From NCBI GenBank assembly GCA_938743325.2, contig OW568863.1:1054001-1118000 (forward strand): DNA of 64,000 nucleotides, given 5' to 3'. The translations under genes and the position numbers were made by a program. Positions 29,804-39,700 of the stretch are shown here, piece after piece (the first letter of the stretch is position 1; the number at the start of each line of letters is the position of its first letter). The notes below the pieces were generated by a model. That model was not told where the DNA came from and searched no databases. It saw only the letters and a list, made by a program, of their open reading frames with translations. Source of the stretch: Pycnococcus provasolii. Its lineage: Eukaryota; Chlorophyta; Pseudoscourfieldiophyceae; Pseudoscourfieldiales; Pycnococcaceae.

Positions 29804-32572
29804 ATGAGAAGAAATACCTGGTCGTCGTGGGGTGCAATCGTGCTGCTGCTGTGCCACGTTAAGCTCGCCGTCGTGTCCGGTCGAAGACTACAACAAACGC
29901 CCCAGAGAACGACGCACCACCTGCGCGCCGGAGGCATGCAGAAGCTAGACGGTAAGTATGTCTAAGACAAGACACGCGCGTGCAAAGACTTCAGAGCAAC
30001 TTGCTGTATTTGACGCACCTGGCCGTCCAAATAAGCTACTAACAACGAACAACCGCACCGCCACGAAACGAAACGAAACACAAAAGACGAGGGTCATGTG
30101 CCCAGATTCTCGCCGCCGCCTCCGCCACCCGGCCCTGTCCTTCACGGCGACGATCAGGAGTGCGATCTAAAGCGCAAGCAGCTTGAGGCGGAGTTCAAGC
30201 ACTGGATCAACATGCACCCCAGAGCGACGTCGACTGAGGTCTCGCAGCGCAATGCGACGTTCCAAGTGCACGTGTTCCAGAGCACCGTGTCGTGTAAGGA
30301 GGAGTACGAAGCGCGCCGGCGCGATCAGGCTAGACACAGGCACGAGCAGGCTGTGCGCGCCGCGGCTGTTGGCCTGCGCCTCTCACTTGACACTGGTGCA
30401 TCTGAGGTTCTCGTACAGCCGAACAGCCAAAACCCGTACAGCGCAGGTGCGGTGTCCGTGCAGACGAAGACGGACGGCGTCGTGCGGCCGTCGGCGGGCG
30501 AGCCGGTGGACGACGTGCAGGCGTGGGAGGCTGTGATTCCGCGCGTGCTCGACAAGGCGAGGTCGCCGTCGATCGCGTCGCCGAGCCACGGGCGCATCGC
30601 CATCACGTGGGCAGAGAGCTCAGCCTTCAGCGAGGACGAGGCATGGCGCATCTCGCCTTCGGGCGGCGTGCCGGCTATGCAGTCGCGCATCGCCGTTGGC
30701 GTGCTGGATACGCACGGCGCGACGGAGTCCGAGTTTGGCAAGTTCGACGTCAAGCTGCTGGAGGAGCGCACGCAGCTGCATCAGCCTGGCAGCCAGTTCC
30801 AGCGCTACCAGCCCGTGCTTTGGTCGGATCCTCGAGCCGCCGTTCTCCGCGTCTTGTTCGGCGCGGAGGTGGACCCATTCAGCAACGACATGGACGCCGA
30901 GCCGGGGGCGTACGCCTTCACTGCCGCTGCCGGGAAGGCGAAGGCTAAACCGCAGCAGGAACGGCGAACGAAGGTGCTTGGTGCTAACGGCGAAATCGAC
31001 AAGATCAATCGCAAGGGCATGATGGAGGCGCGAAAGATGAGCGTGATGAGCGAAAAGGACAAGCAGGCGCGCGCGTGGAAGATCGCCGTGAAGTCCCGCC
31101 AGGGACGGCCGCTGACGGCGGGGGAGAGCGGGGTGGGAATGGATTCGCCAGACCTCCCAGGCTGGGTCAATTTGCCACCCCCTCTTCCGGAACCTGTGGA
31201 GGAGGTCACCGAGCCGACGCCAACGAAGCGAGAGCTGCACGTGCTCATGAGTCTTGATGCCGGCGAGTCGTGGACAGCTCCAGAATCGCAGATTGCAGCC
31301 AGACGCATTGAGGCACCTCGCGCGTCGCTGTCCAGCTCGCCCGTGGCGGTGCGCACCAATGGTCCAGATTCGCTCTTCATCTCCGAAGGATTGAAGCGAT
31401 CGTACGGCCCTGGCGCGGACTGGCTCTTGCCCATCACGATTCACGAGGATCCGGGTGCCACGGAGGAGGCGGAGGCGCGCAATGTCGCGGACAAAGCTGT
31501 GTGGCCCACGCTCCCAGGCGCTCGTCCGGGAAGCAAGTTCACCCCCCACGCTGGTTTGATTCGCACTTCGGATGACGGCATGACCTACTCACCACCGGAG
31601 GCGATCACTCGTCCTGGCGAGGACCTCGTGTCTCCCTCTCTCGTTTCGACGCCAGATGGTCGTGTGGTTGCATTTTTGGCTGACAAGCGCGGGGGACGAG
31701 GAAGGATTCACCGTTCCGAGAGTGGCGATGTGGGCAAAACGTGGGCAACGCCTACACCGACCAACCTCCCCTCGAACGGAGAGCCGGTGGGTGCATGCCT
31801 TCTGGCGAGCGGCAAGATCGCGATTGTTTTCTCAAATGCGCTCGCTCCTCACTCGGCACCAATGAGTATCGCGCTCTCGCACGACGGTGGCATCACGTTT
31901 GACCACATTCGCGACCTTGAAAGCACATGGGCGAATACCACGGCTCAGGTGAATCAGCTTGGCGGATACGACGATGATGCGCAGCGACCTTACGGTCCGG
32001 GAAGTTGCGTGGGCACGGCCACCGGTCCGGCGGGATCGCCGAGCGAGGGCGTTTCGATGGTGCACGTCGTGTTCGCGCGAAGCACTCCCACCGCGTCACT
32101 TTCCAGTTTGCTTTACAAGACGTTTCCCGAGACGTGGGTTGAGGAGGGAAGTGGCAAGTCCGTGGGACGTCTCGAGGGTCAGCCTGGATATCGCAGGCGG
32201 CCTTCGAAGAGTGTTCAGCAGTCAGGTTCTGTCGTGTGGAAGGATGCATTGCTGACCACGACGTTGACTTCCCCAGAGGAGGGTAAGGAGGAGCCGGTAG
32301 GAACGCCGGTAGGAGAGCCGGGAGAGCCGACACCACCGCCGCCAGATCGGGTGAAAGAGCTTGAGCAGCTGATGGAAGCTGCACGCACGCCACCCCCTCC
32401 TCCTCCTCGACTGGAATTGAAGAAACCAAAGGAGACGGCGTATGATAAATATGCGAAACACATGGGCATCGCCTTGCCACCACCAACACCGGGAGCAGGA
32501 GGCACCTGGTACGATTTTCACGGTGGTAAAAAAGGGAAAAAAGCGAAGAAAGAAAAGAAGAAATCTGGCTGA
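29804..32572 (+). CDS. Secreted sialidase-like (BNR/Asp-box) protein; one intron
   Basis: The main body is open from about 30087 to 32572. It shows repeated Asp-box-type motifs (SLDAGESWT, RTSDDGMTYS, SESGDVGKTWA, SHDGGITFD) and DLVSPSLVSTPDGRVVAF, as in BNR sialidases (GH33-like six-bladed propellers). A preceding exon from the ATG at 29804 encodes MRRNTWSSWGAIVLLLCHVK and LAVVSG, a clear signal peptide, ending at a GTAAGT donor (exon end 29951). The only acceptor keeping the frame is AAAG at 30086, giving 877 residues; the better-looking CCCAG at 30105 is out of frame, so the junction is uncertain. The C-terminus is Pro-rich then Lys-rich (GKKGKKAKKEKKKSG). The likely role is extracellular glycan binding or hydrolysis; catalytic residues were not verified. 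Confidence 0.75.
29952..30086 (+). other. Inferred intron of the sialidase-like gene
   Basis: 135 nt, GTAAGT donor, AAAG acceptor, phase 1. The donor is strong, the acceptor weak. The need for a signal peptide and an uninterrupted frame is the main support. Confidence 0.5.
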
Positions 32573-32760
32573 TGAAGATATGTTTTACCCTTGTAAGTGT
32601 TTCTTGTCGATCTAAAAACAAAATCAAACAAGTATGCACAAGCGCGACTCTTCGGTCATCGTGCTGATGCACGGTAGGTGGCGATGGCGACGACAACAAG
32701 CGCATGTGGAGCTCTTACGCCGGACGCCAATGAAAAAGCGGCCTACAGTATAGTAGCTTC
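32573..32760. other. Convergent 3' spacer, sialidase-like / UbiA
   Basis: 188 bp. CTTGTAAGTG about 20 nt after the stop could be a polyadenylation signal for the sialidase-like gene. Copy 4 of the 3' element begins at 32761 and belongs to the opposite gene. Confidence 0.4.
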
Positions 32761-32877
32761 AAAATCGGCGCCATGTACAAACACGCGAAAGGGCTGAATG
32801 GCGAATGTGAATTGTGTGAATGGACGACCGTTGGACCAAGTAAAGTGCAATCCGTTCCTGAATAAGGGACCTCAGCC
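32761..32877 (-). repeat. Post-stop 3' element, copy 4 (UbiA)
   Basis: In the direction of the UbiA gene (stop 32888-32890) it begins about 10 nt after the stop: TTATTCAGGAACGGATTGCA, CTTTACTTGGTCCAACGGTC, GTCCATTCACACAATTCACA, a middle part, then GTTTGTACATGGCGCCGATT. It is a full-type copy of about 117 bp. Confidence 0.85.
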
Positions 32878-32887
32878 ACAAAAACAA

Positions 32888-34123
32888 TTACAAGAACGAG
32901 CTTGCGTACGCAAGTGCGATGGTACCGGCACCCACGGGACGCATGATGGCGTCGACGGTTAACTGAGCCTTATTCTTCATCTCTTCTTCCGTCGTCCCCA
33001 CACGCGCGCCTCCGCACACACGCGTCAAGCTTCGCGCCATGGTAAGAGCTGAGCCGATGGAATGCGCGGCGAGCGCTCCAACGCCCATTGCGGCAAACCT
33101 TCCCACGAGTCCCTGCGAAGCAAGGACGTGTGGCGCCGCCAAGCTCGCACCCGCGACGAGGATGCATGCGGCACTCAGCAGAAAAGCCTCGACGATTCGA
33201 GCGGCGTTGTGCGTACCAAATCGAACTGGTATGGTACGTACGTTCGCATCGGCATCTTCCTCAACGTCTGTGATGTCCATAACTATCTCTCGTGCAACCA
33301 CACATAGGAACAGGAAGATGGGAGGCAGCTTAGCCACAGCTGCCCAGTTACCCGCTGTCGCCGCGAGGCTTCCTGCGACGGCGGCGGCAGAGATGACGAA
33401 AGCGACGGAGACGTTTTTGATTGCCGTCGCCGGCTTCAGCAGAGGCGTGTACACGACGGTGATGAGCGCGGAGGCGGCGACGACGTGCCTTAGCGGCGGC
33501 GGGTCAAGGAATGCGATGGCTGTGAAGCATGCTAGGTACATGACGAAGCTGAGAAAGAGAGCCTTTTCTGGCGAGACTTTTCCGCTTGGCAGTGGTCCTT
33601 CCTGGTCGACTCCTGCGGCGAAGTCGAAGTACGAGTTGAGCAGGCAGCTTGCGAGCGCGACGAGCGAGCTGAGTGCGATGACGACAAGAAGCGTCGGGTG
33701 AGCTAACGCGTGAATGCCCTGGCTGGACATGCCTCCCACGAGAGCGATGAGCGCCGACGGCAGGTAGTTGTGTATGCGCATGAGCGGGATCATCGGCTCG
33801 AAGTTGTTGACGATGGACGCCGGGCTGAACATGGCGTACGGCGACGTATCCTCTGACGGGTTTCGGATCACCACGGAAGCTCCTCCTCCAACGACGTGAT
33901 TGCCACCACCAGCAGCAGCGATAGCGTCGTCGTCGTCGGGATTGATATGATGATTATTCCCATGGTGCGGTGATGCGACGAAGCAACGCCAAGCATGCCA
34001 ACCACCACCACCACCACCACCACCACCACGCGCCAAACCACCAAACCGTTTGAGAGGAGGATGATGAGGTCGCCCAACCACTTTACCACCAACCCGAACA
34101 CGAGTATTACACGACGGCGGCAT
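32888..34123 (-). CDS. UbiA-family prenyltransferase, probably plastid
   Basis: 411 residues from the ATG at 34123. Both Asp-rich prenyl-diphosphate/Mg motifs are present: LLNSYFDFAAGVDQ (NxxxD type) and DITDVEEDADANVRTIPVRF. They lie among about eight hydrophobic helices. The first ~110 residues are basic, then Gly- and His-rich with an eight-Gly run, compatible with a transit peptide. UbiA enzymes attach prenyl chains to aromatic or glycerol acceptors (plastoquinone, tocopherol, phylloquinone, chlorophyll, ether lipids). The acceptor here cannot be told from motifs alone. The 3' element starts directly after the stop. Confidence 0.87.
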   Translation of the reverse strand: MPPSCNTRVRVGGKVVGRPHHPPLKRFGGLARGGGGGGGGGWHAWRCFVASPHHGNNHHINPDDDDAIAAAGGGNHVVGGGASVVIRNPSEDTSPYAMFSPASIVNNFEPMIPLMRIHNYLPSALIALVGGMSSQGIHALAHPTLLVVIALSSLVALASCLLNSYFDFAAGVDQEGPLPSGKVSPEKALFLSFVMYLACFTAIAFLDPPPLRHVVAASALITVVYTPLLKPATAIKNVSVAFVISAAAVAGSLAATAGNWAAVAKLPPIFLFLCVVAREIVMDITDVEEDADANVRTIPVRFGTHNAARIVEAFLLSAACILVAGASLAAPHVLASQGLVGRFAAMGVGALAAHSIGSALTMARSLTRVCGGARVGTTEEEMKNKAQLTVDAIMRPVGAGTIALAYASSFL

Positions 34124-35130
34124 TTATTTATGGAAGATGAATGAAGGGGAAAGTGACGAAAAATGAAAAGTGCAATGCTGAGGTGGAATGAATTCGTGAA
34201 CGAATATTCGGGTTGGCGCGAGAGGGCCCCCCCAAGTTCGGCTTCTTCGAATCTTCCGGGCCCGCGAAAACGTGGAAGCCGCGGCCTGGTCATGATGATC
34301 AGTGGGTTCGGGGGGGCCAGGGATCCGTTGTTGGGGAATGGTCGCGAGGGCACACGACAAAAAATGTCAGAATCTGCCCTCGACGGTGTGATCGCAGAGT
34401 CCGAAGTATCCCACTACAGACGTCAGTGGCGCCGAGGCGGCAAAGAAGGCGGATGCCGCCTCGGCGCCCACCTCCTTGACGAAGAGCTCCAACATCATCG
34501 CGCGGTTGACGTCACGTGCCACGTGCCCGCGGCCGCGCAGGCGCGCACGGTCATGACGAGTCGCCCGTCATGGCGGAGTCATGCGCGCGCCGTCGCCGTG
34601 CTGATCCTTCACGTGGCGATTGAGGTCGCTACGAGTGGTGAACTCTTGGGCGCAAACTAGGCATTTCAAGTCGGCACTAGAAACGGTGCACTGCTTCCGT
34701 ATCTTGAGCACCTTATGGCTTGCAGATTCGCCACCACCTGCAGATCCAGAGTTCGGGGCCAGGGCTCCAGAGTTCGGGGCCACTCGACGGTGTCGCCGAG
34801 ACCAAGTCGGCGAGCCACGACGTCGTCGACGACCCCAAGCACGTCCGCGACGATGCCCTTGTCCTCGATGTGTCCGCGGAAGCACGCGCACGCGCATGCT
34901 GTAAGCGAGGCTGCGCCTCCACCATGTACTCCGATTGCTCGTTCGTCCGGAGCGGGATCCCGCACGGATTGCTGCACAGTTCATAGACCAACGATGCATC
35001 CCCAATACACTAGGTTCTACGGGGGGAGGGGGGTCCGTGCCCCGGTCCTCCCTCCTCCCTCTGAGAAGAAGAACGAACGTTGAAGGTGTCTCGCCGCCAT
35101 TCCCTTCCCCCCCCCATCCATCGTATCACC
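34124..35130. other. Divergent UbiA / SRP54 spacer with C2H2-type fragment
   Basis: About 1 kb. On the minus strand near 34568-34700 a frame reads LKCLVCAQEFTTRSDLNRHV then KDQH, a clean C2H2 zinc finger (C-x2-C-x12-H-x4-H) close to a stop codon. A different frame at 34700-34900 reads RGHIEDKGIVADVLGVVDDV and also looks natural. This suggests a decayed gene fragment; its origin is unknown and no reconstruction is attempted. CCAACGATGCATCCCCAA at 34988-35005 lies about 127 bp before the SRP54 ATG and repeats the motif seen before VPS8 and MATE. Confidence 0.45.
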
Positions 35131-36648
35131 ATGGTTCTCACGGAGCTCGGCGCGCGTCTCAGTGGCGCGCTCGTGAAGATGTCCAAGTCAAGTAAGGTGG
35201 ACCAGGATGTCGTCGACGCGTGCCTGAAGGAAATATGCACCGCGCTCCTCCAAGCCGACGTGAACGTGCGCCTCGTGAAACAACTCCAAACCAACGTGAA
35301 GATGTCGCTCAATCTCGAGGACCTGCAGTCCGGGTTCAACGCGCAGAGAATCCTTCAAAAGTCGGTGTTCCAGGAACTCACGCGTCTCATGGACGGAGGG
35401 AAGCCATGGGTACCCAAAAAAGGAAAACAGTCCGTCGTCATGTTCGTGGGACTGCAAGGCAACGGGAAGACGACGACGTGCACCAAGTACGCGTACCACT
35501 ACAAGCGGAAGGGATTCAAGGTGGCGATGGTTTGCGCAGACACGTTCCGTGCAGGTGCGTTCGACCAGCTCAAGCAAAACGCGACGAAGGCGCGTGTCCC
35601 GTTCTTCGGAAGCCACACGGAAACTGACCCCGTGAAGATCGCGGAGGAGGGCGTCGAGCGATTTCGCACGGAAAAGGTGGACATCATCATCGTCGACACG
35701 TCGGGAAGGCACAAGCAGGAGAGCGCGCTGTTCGAGGAAATGCGAAACATCAGCGAAGTCGTGCAGCCCAACAACGTCATCTACGTCATGGACGGGGCCA
35801 TGGGACAGGCGGCACACGACCAGGCTCTCGCTTTTAGGGACACGGTGGACGTCGGGAGCATCATCGTCACAAAAATGGATGGGCACGCCAAGGGTGGCGG
35901 AGCGCTCAGCGCGGTCGCCGCGACGCGGTCGCCAGTCTGCTTCATCGGCACGGGCGAACACATGGACGAGTTCGAGCCATTCGAGGCGGAGTCGTTCGTC
36001 AGCCGCCTGCTCGGTCTGGGTGACTTCAAGGGCCTGATGAATAAAATCACGGACGTCATTCCAGAGGAGGCGCAGGAGGAGATGATGGAGAAGCTGTCGC
36101 AGGGTTCGTTCCCTCTGCGTTTCCTGTACGATCAGTTCACGAATATCCAGGAGATGGGGCCGATGTCGCAGGTGATGTCCATGCTCCCTGGCATGGCGAA
36201 CATGATGGGAGGTGGTCGTGACAAGGAGTCTGCGGCGAACATAAAAAAGTACATGACGCTCATGGACAGCATGACCACGAAGGAGCTCGACAACCCTGAC
36301 ACGGAGAAAAACATGAAGATGCTGAGCGAGACGAGCCGCATCAATCGCATCGTGCGAGGTGCGGGACGGCAGTACCGCGACATGTATGAGCTCATCACGC
36401 AGTACAAGATGATGGCGAAGATGGTGGGGAAAATGAAGCAGATGAAGCTGCCGAAAAAAGGCCCGGTGAATGCTCGCGCGATGAACCAAAGTGTTCAGCA
36501 GATGTCTCAGGCGATTCCGCCGCATCTGCTCAAGTCGATTGGAGGCATGGGAGGTTTGCAGACTTTGATGAAGCAACTTGAGGGTGGTGGTGGACCAGGT
36601 GGTATGGGTGCTCTTGGTGATATGATGAAGAGCTTGGGCATGGGTTGA
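35131..36648 (+). CDS. SRP54: SRP54, signal recognition particle GTPase (cytosolic)
   Basis: 505 residues from the ATG at 35131 ([14 protein letters not shown]). The N-domain helical bundle (to ~95) has the [15 protein letters not shown] motif. The G-domain (~100-300) carries [13 protein letters not shown] (G1), [24 protein letters not shown] (G3), [15 protein letters not shown] (G4) and [14 protein letters not shown]. The Met-rich M-domain (~310-500: [32 protein letters not shown]) binds signal peptides and 7S RNA. Ser at the start of the G4-linked loop and overall length match eukaryotic cytosolic SRP54, not the chloroplast form. It targets ribosomes to the ER. The tail ends in a Gly/Met-rich segment. 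Confidence 0.98.
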   Translation: MVLTELGARLSGALVKMSKSSKVDQDVVDACLKEICTALLQADVNVRLVKQLQTNVKMSLNLEDLQSGFNAQRILQKSVFQELTRLMDGGKPWVPKKGKQSVVMFVGLQGNGKTTTCTKYAYHYKRKGFKVAMVCADTFRAGAFDQLKQNATKARVPFFGSHTETDPVKIAEEGVERFRTEKVDIIIVDTSGRHKQESALFEEMRNISEVVQPNNVIYVMDGAMGQAAHDQALAFRDTVDVGSIIVTKMDGHAKGGGALSAVAATRSPVCFIGTGEHMDEFEPFEAESFVSRLLGLGDFKGLMNKITDVIPEEAQEEMMEKLSQGSFPLRFLYDQFTNIQEMGPMSQVMSMLPGMANMMGGGRDKESAANIKKYMTLMDSMTTKELDNPDTEKNMKMLSETSRINRIVRGAGRQYRDMYELITQYKMMAKMVGKMKQMKLPKKGPVNARAMNQSVQQMSQAIPPHLLKSIGGMGGLQTLMKQLEGGGGPGGMGALGDMMKSLGMG

Positions 36649-36660
36649 AACCAGAGTTTT

Positions 36661-36692
36661 GCTCATTCAGTAATCGAATGTACTTTATAGGT
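36661..36692 (+). repeat. Post-stop 3' element, copy 5 (SRP54, short)
   Basis: Starts 12 nt after the SRP54 stop: GCTCATTCAGTAATCGAATG then TACTTTATAGG. Only the stop-proximal ~30 nt of the element are present, which suggests this is its conserved core. Confidence 0.75.
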
Positions 36693-36704
36693 TCAAAAAA
36701 AAAT

Positions 36705-39700
36705 TCACATGTTACTAATGGCGCTCTCCACAAGCGAGGCGGCTGCGTGGGCTCCCGCGCTTCGCATCGCTCGAGCGCTGGCCTTCACAAGCGACCAAGG
36801 CACGTACACGCCACCTCTCTCTGCAGCCTTTCGGTCAATCGCAGAGACGCGGTAGCGCGGTTCAAGCACCAGCCTACTTTCAAGAAGTTCCGCAGCCTCG
36901 TCGTAACGCCCGTGCTTCAGAAGAATGCGCACGTAGCCTGGCACATCCGCGCCACGCGCGCCAAATGCACCGACACCTCCCGCAGGATCGTCGTCGGAAC
37001 CGCCGCCGCAACGGTCGTGCAGCCAGCGTGGGAGGCGCATGCGTGGTTCGGCAGACAGCGCGGCATCCGCAACGGCAATGCTCAGCCTGCCAGCGCGACA
37101 TTTCTCCGGCGACTCGTACTGCTCGAGCAAATCACGAAGCTCGTCCCACGGGTCTGGAGATGAGCCAGCGCCGGCCCAGTCCGACGCCACGTCGTCTGGT
37201 TCCGTTCCAAGCGTCTGCGCCACGGCATTCGCGGCGCAAGCCGACAGCACGCGCACGATGAGCGCCTCGTGCTCCCCGCTCGCCGTGGCTGACGAGCCGG
37301 GGGGTGCAAGGCGTTCCACGAGTGCCAGGGCACCCGCATAGTCCTTCGCAGAAGCTCTCGCGAGCACCGCAGCGCGTGCGGCGCCGCGTGCACCCGCACC
37401 GAGAGCAGCCACGTCGCCACCCATGGACGCATGCAGCGCCTCAGCACGCTTCAGCAGCGCATCTACGGTGCCATCTGCCGCCGATCCTAAGCTCGCCTTC
37501 AGGCGAAGCGCGCATGACAGCGCCTCAGATGACGCCACCGCAGCCAGAGCGCGAGCGGACGACGCGTCCACGGCTGCGGGAACCTCGTTCGCCGCCACGT
37601 TCGCAGGATGAAATGTCTCCAAGTCCGCAAGCACCGCGTCTTGAGGATCGTCGCCTAGCGTGCCACCATTGCCATTCTTCTGGCGCTTCAGCGGCGACAT
37701 GATCGCGTCGGATCCAGCTCCCGAGGCCGCGTCCGCGGTCTCGGTGGTCAACGCCGTCGTAGCGCCGCCGCCGCCGCCGGCAAACGAGTGCACTGCGGCG
37801 CCGCTCGAGGCGGCATCGTCGAGGCGCGAGGCGCACAGCGCCAGCGCGTTAGCTCGCTCGCAAAGCAGCCACGTGCGCTTGTCGTCTGCGCCGCCAACCG
37901 ACGGGCCACCTGGTCGCATGCTGGACAGATCTGCCACCGCGCTCGCGCACCGCGCTGCGTAGCGATAAAGGCTTCGTGCGCTGGATACAGCGTCATTTGC
38001 CCCGTCGTACAACCTTTTCAGGAGGAGGTAGGCGTGAGCACATTCGCCCGGCTCGCCGAGGTCGATGGGAACCTTCACCGGTGCATACGATGCAGTGCGC
38101 TCGATGGCGCCCCAAACGTGCTCCTCCACGCTCTCGCAGAAAGCGGGAATGCCAGCATCGGGATTTGACCTGCTCGCAAGAACACCGCGCAGCGCCCTGT
38201 TCTCCAGCGTCTGCCACATCGACGGTGTGGCAGCCACGGTGCGGGCTAGTACCGACAGGTCGTCGCAGGCATGCGAGACAGGCTGCTCGATGGCGTAGTT
38301 CAAAGCCTTCTCGAGCCACCCTGAAGCCTCCATAGCGTCGCTAGCCTCCTCCGCGTGCTTCAGGCTGAGCGAGAAGCATGTCCCAAGCACGCGAGGGAGC
38401 ACGTGCTCCAGCGCCCTCGCCGCCTCCGCTGCCAGTGCTGGAGTGGCACTGTCGCCATCCGCAAGCTTTGACTGAATCTCGCGAGCCTTGCTAAGGGAAG
38501 CCTTCGCAAGCGCAAGCGCGGGACGGCGAAGCCCGGACCTCTCGAACAGGCGCACACCCGTCTCGGTGTACTCGAGCTCGGCGAGGGACAGACCTACGCC
38601 CCCTGCAGCGCCGGCGGGTGACTGCGGCGCGTACGGCTCGAAGTGAATGCCCTGCTGGATCGAACGGAACAGCGCGTGCGCACGCGTCGCACCCAGAGGA
38701 GATGCCACGCCAGCGCAACCTCCCGCTATGATCGCCGCGCGATCTGCAAGATAATCTGGCGCAGCCTCAGAAGAGAGCGTGGACGCTGAGCGACCATCAG
38801 CGCGCGGGGCATCCGTCGACGCGGCAATGCGAGCCACTGCACCGGCAGCCAGGCTTCGGATGAATCGGCACCCTGGTAACTCGGCACCATCGTCCAAGAG
38901 CTCGTCAACGAGCACCAGCAGGTGCTCCATGTCGCGCTCCCCCAGCTGTGGGTACAGCAGTGCACACGCCTCCAGCATGCTGATGTGGAAACGTAAGTCC
39001 GAGGCGTCGTTGGAAGGGACGGTGGCGGCGGCGGCGGAGGTAGAACTGTCGGAGAGGTTGTAGAGAAGCTTGTGAAGTACATGCTCGGGGCTGTGCGCTG
39101 CAACAGCACGCGAGCCAAGTAGCAGGGATGCAAGGCTAGCCCGCCGGCTCCATGTGCGCGTGCCGTCGCCATCGGATGACCCACCGCCGCCGCTGGTCTC
39201 GCACAGCCAGAGTCCCGCGCGCGCTCGCGTGCACGCACGAAGCAGCTTAGGCAGCGTTTCAGCCACGAGTACGGCGCGCGCGCGAGGCGCGAGCGGCACC
39301 AGCGTGGGCGGGAGGCGGCGCACTTCGCAGGAAAGTGCCACCACGGTGGCCGTCGCATTCAGCACGATCGTCAGCCCACGGACAATGGTGCGCATGAACC
39401 CCACCGACTCAAGCTCGGCTTCGTCGCCACGCGACATGTCGCCAGCGTCGCCCGATGTGCTCGCGAGGCTCGCGAGACGCGAGGCTGCCTCAGCCGCGGC
39501 GCCAAGACCACCAGGCTCGGGCAGTGAGTTGAGCGCGCTCGCGGTGCGTACGAGAAACGCGCGGCAGCTTCGGCCAACAGCTGGCGCTGCCGTCGCCGAA
39601 GGACCTTCTGCAAGCAGGCGGGCACAGGCGTCCGTACCCATGCAGTCGGACTTGGCCATGGCAAGCTCAAGCGGCGCCGCGCCGAGAATCGTGATTGCCT

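Noticed and set aside
29750-29965. Separate small secreted protein ending at 29965
   Set aside because: A signal peptide followed directly by GTAAGT and then a long frame lacking its own signal fits better as the first exon of the sialidase-like gene.
35188-36666. 492-codon frame antisense to SRP54
   Set aside because: His/Arg/Leu-rich mirror of SRP54 codons; no independent signal.
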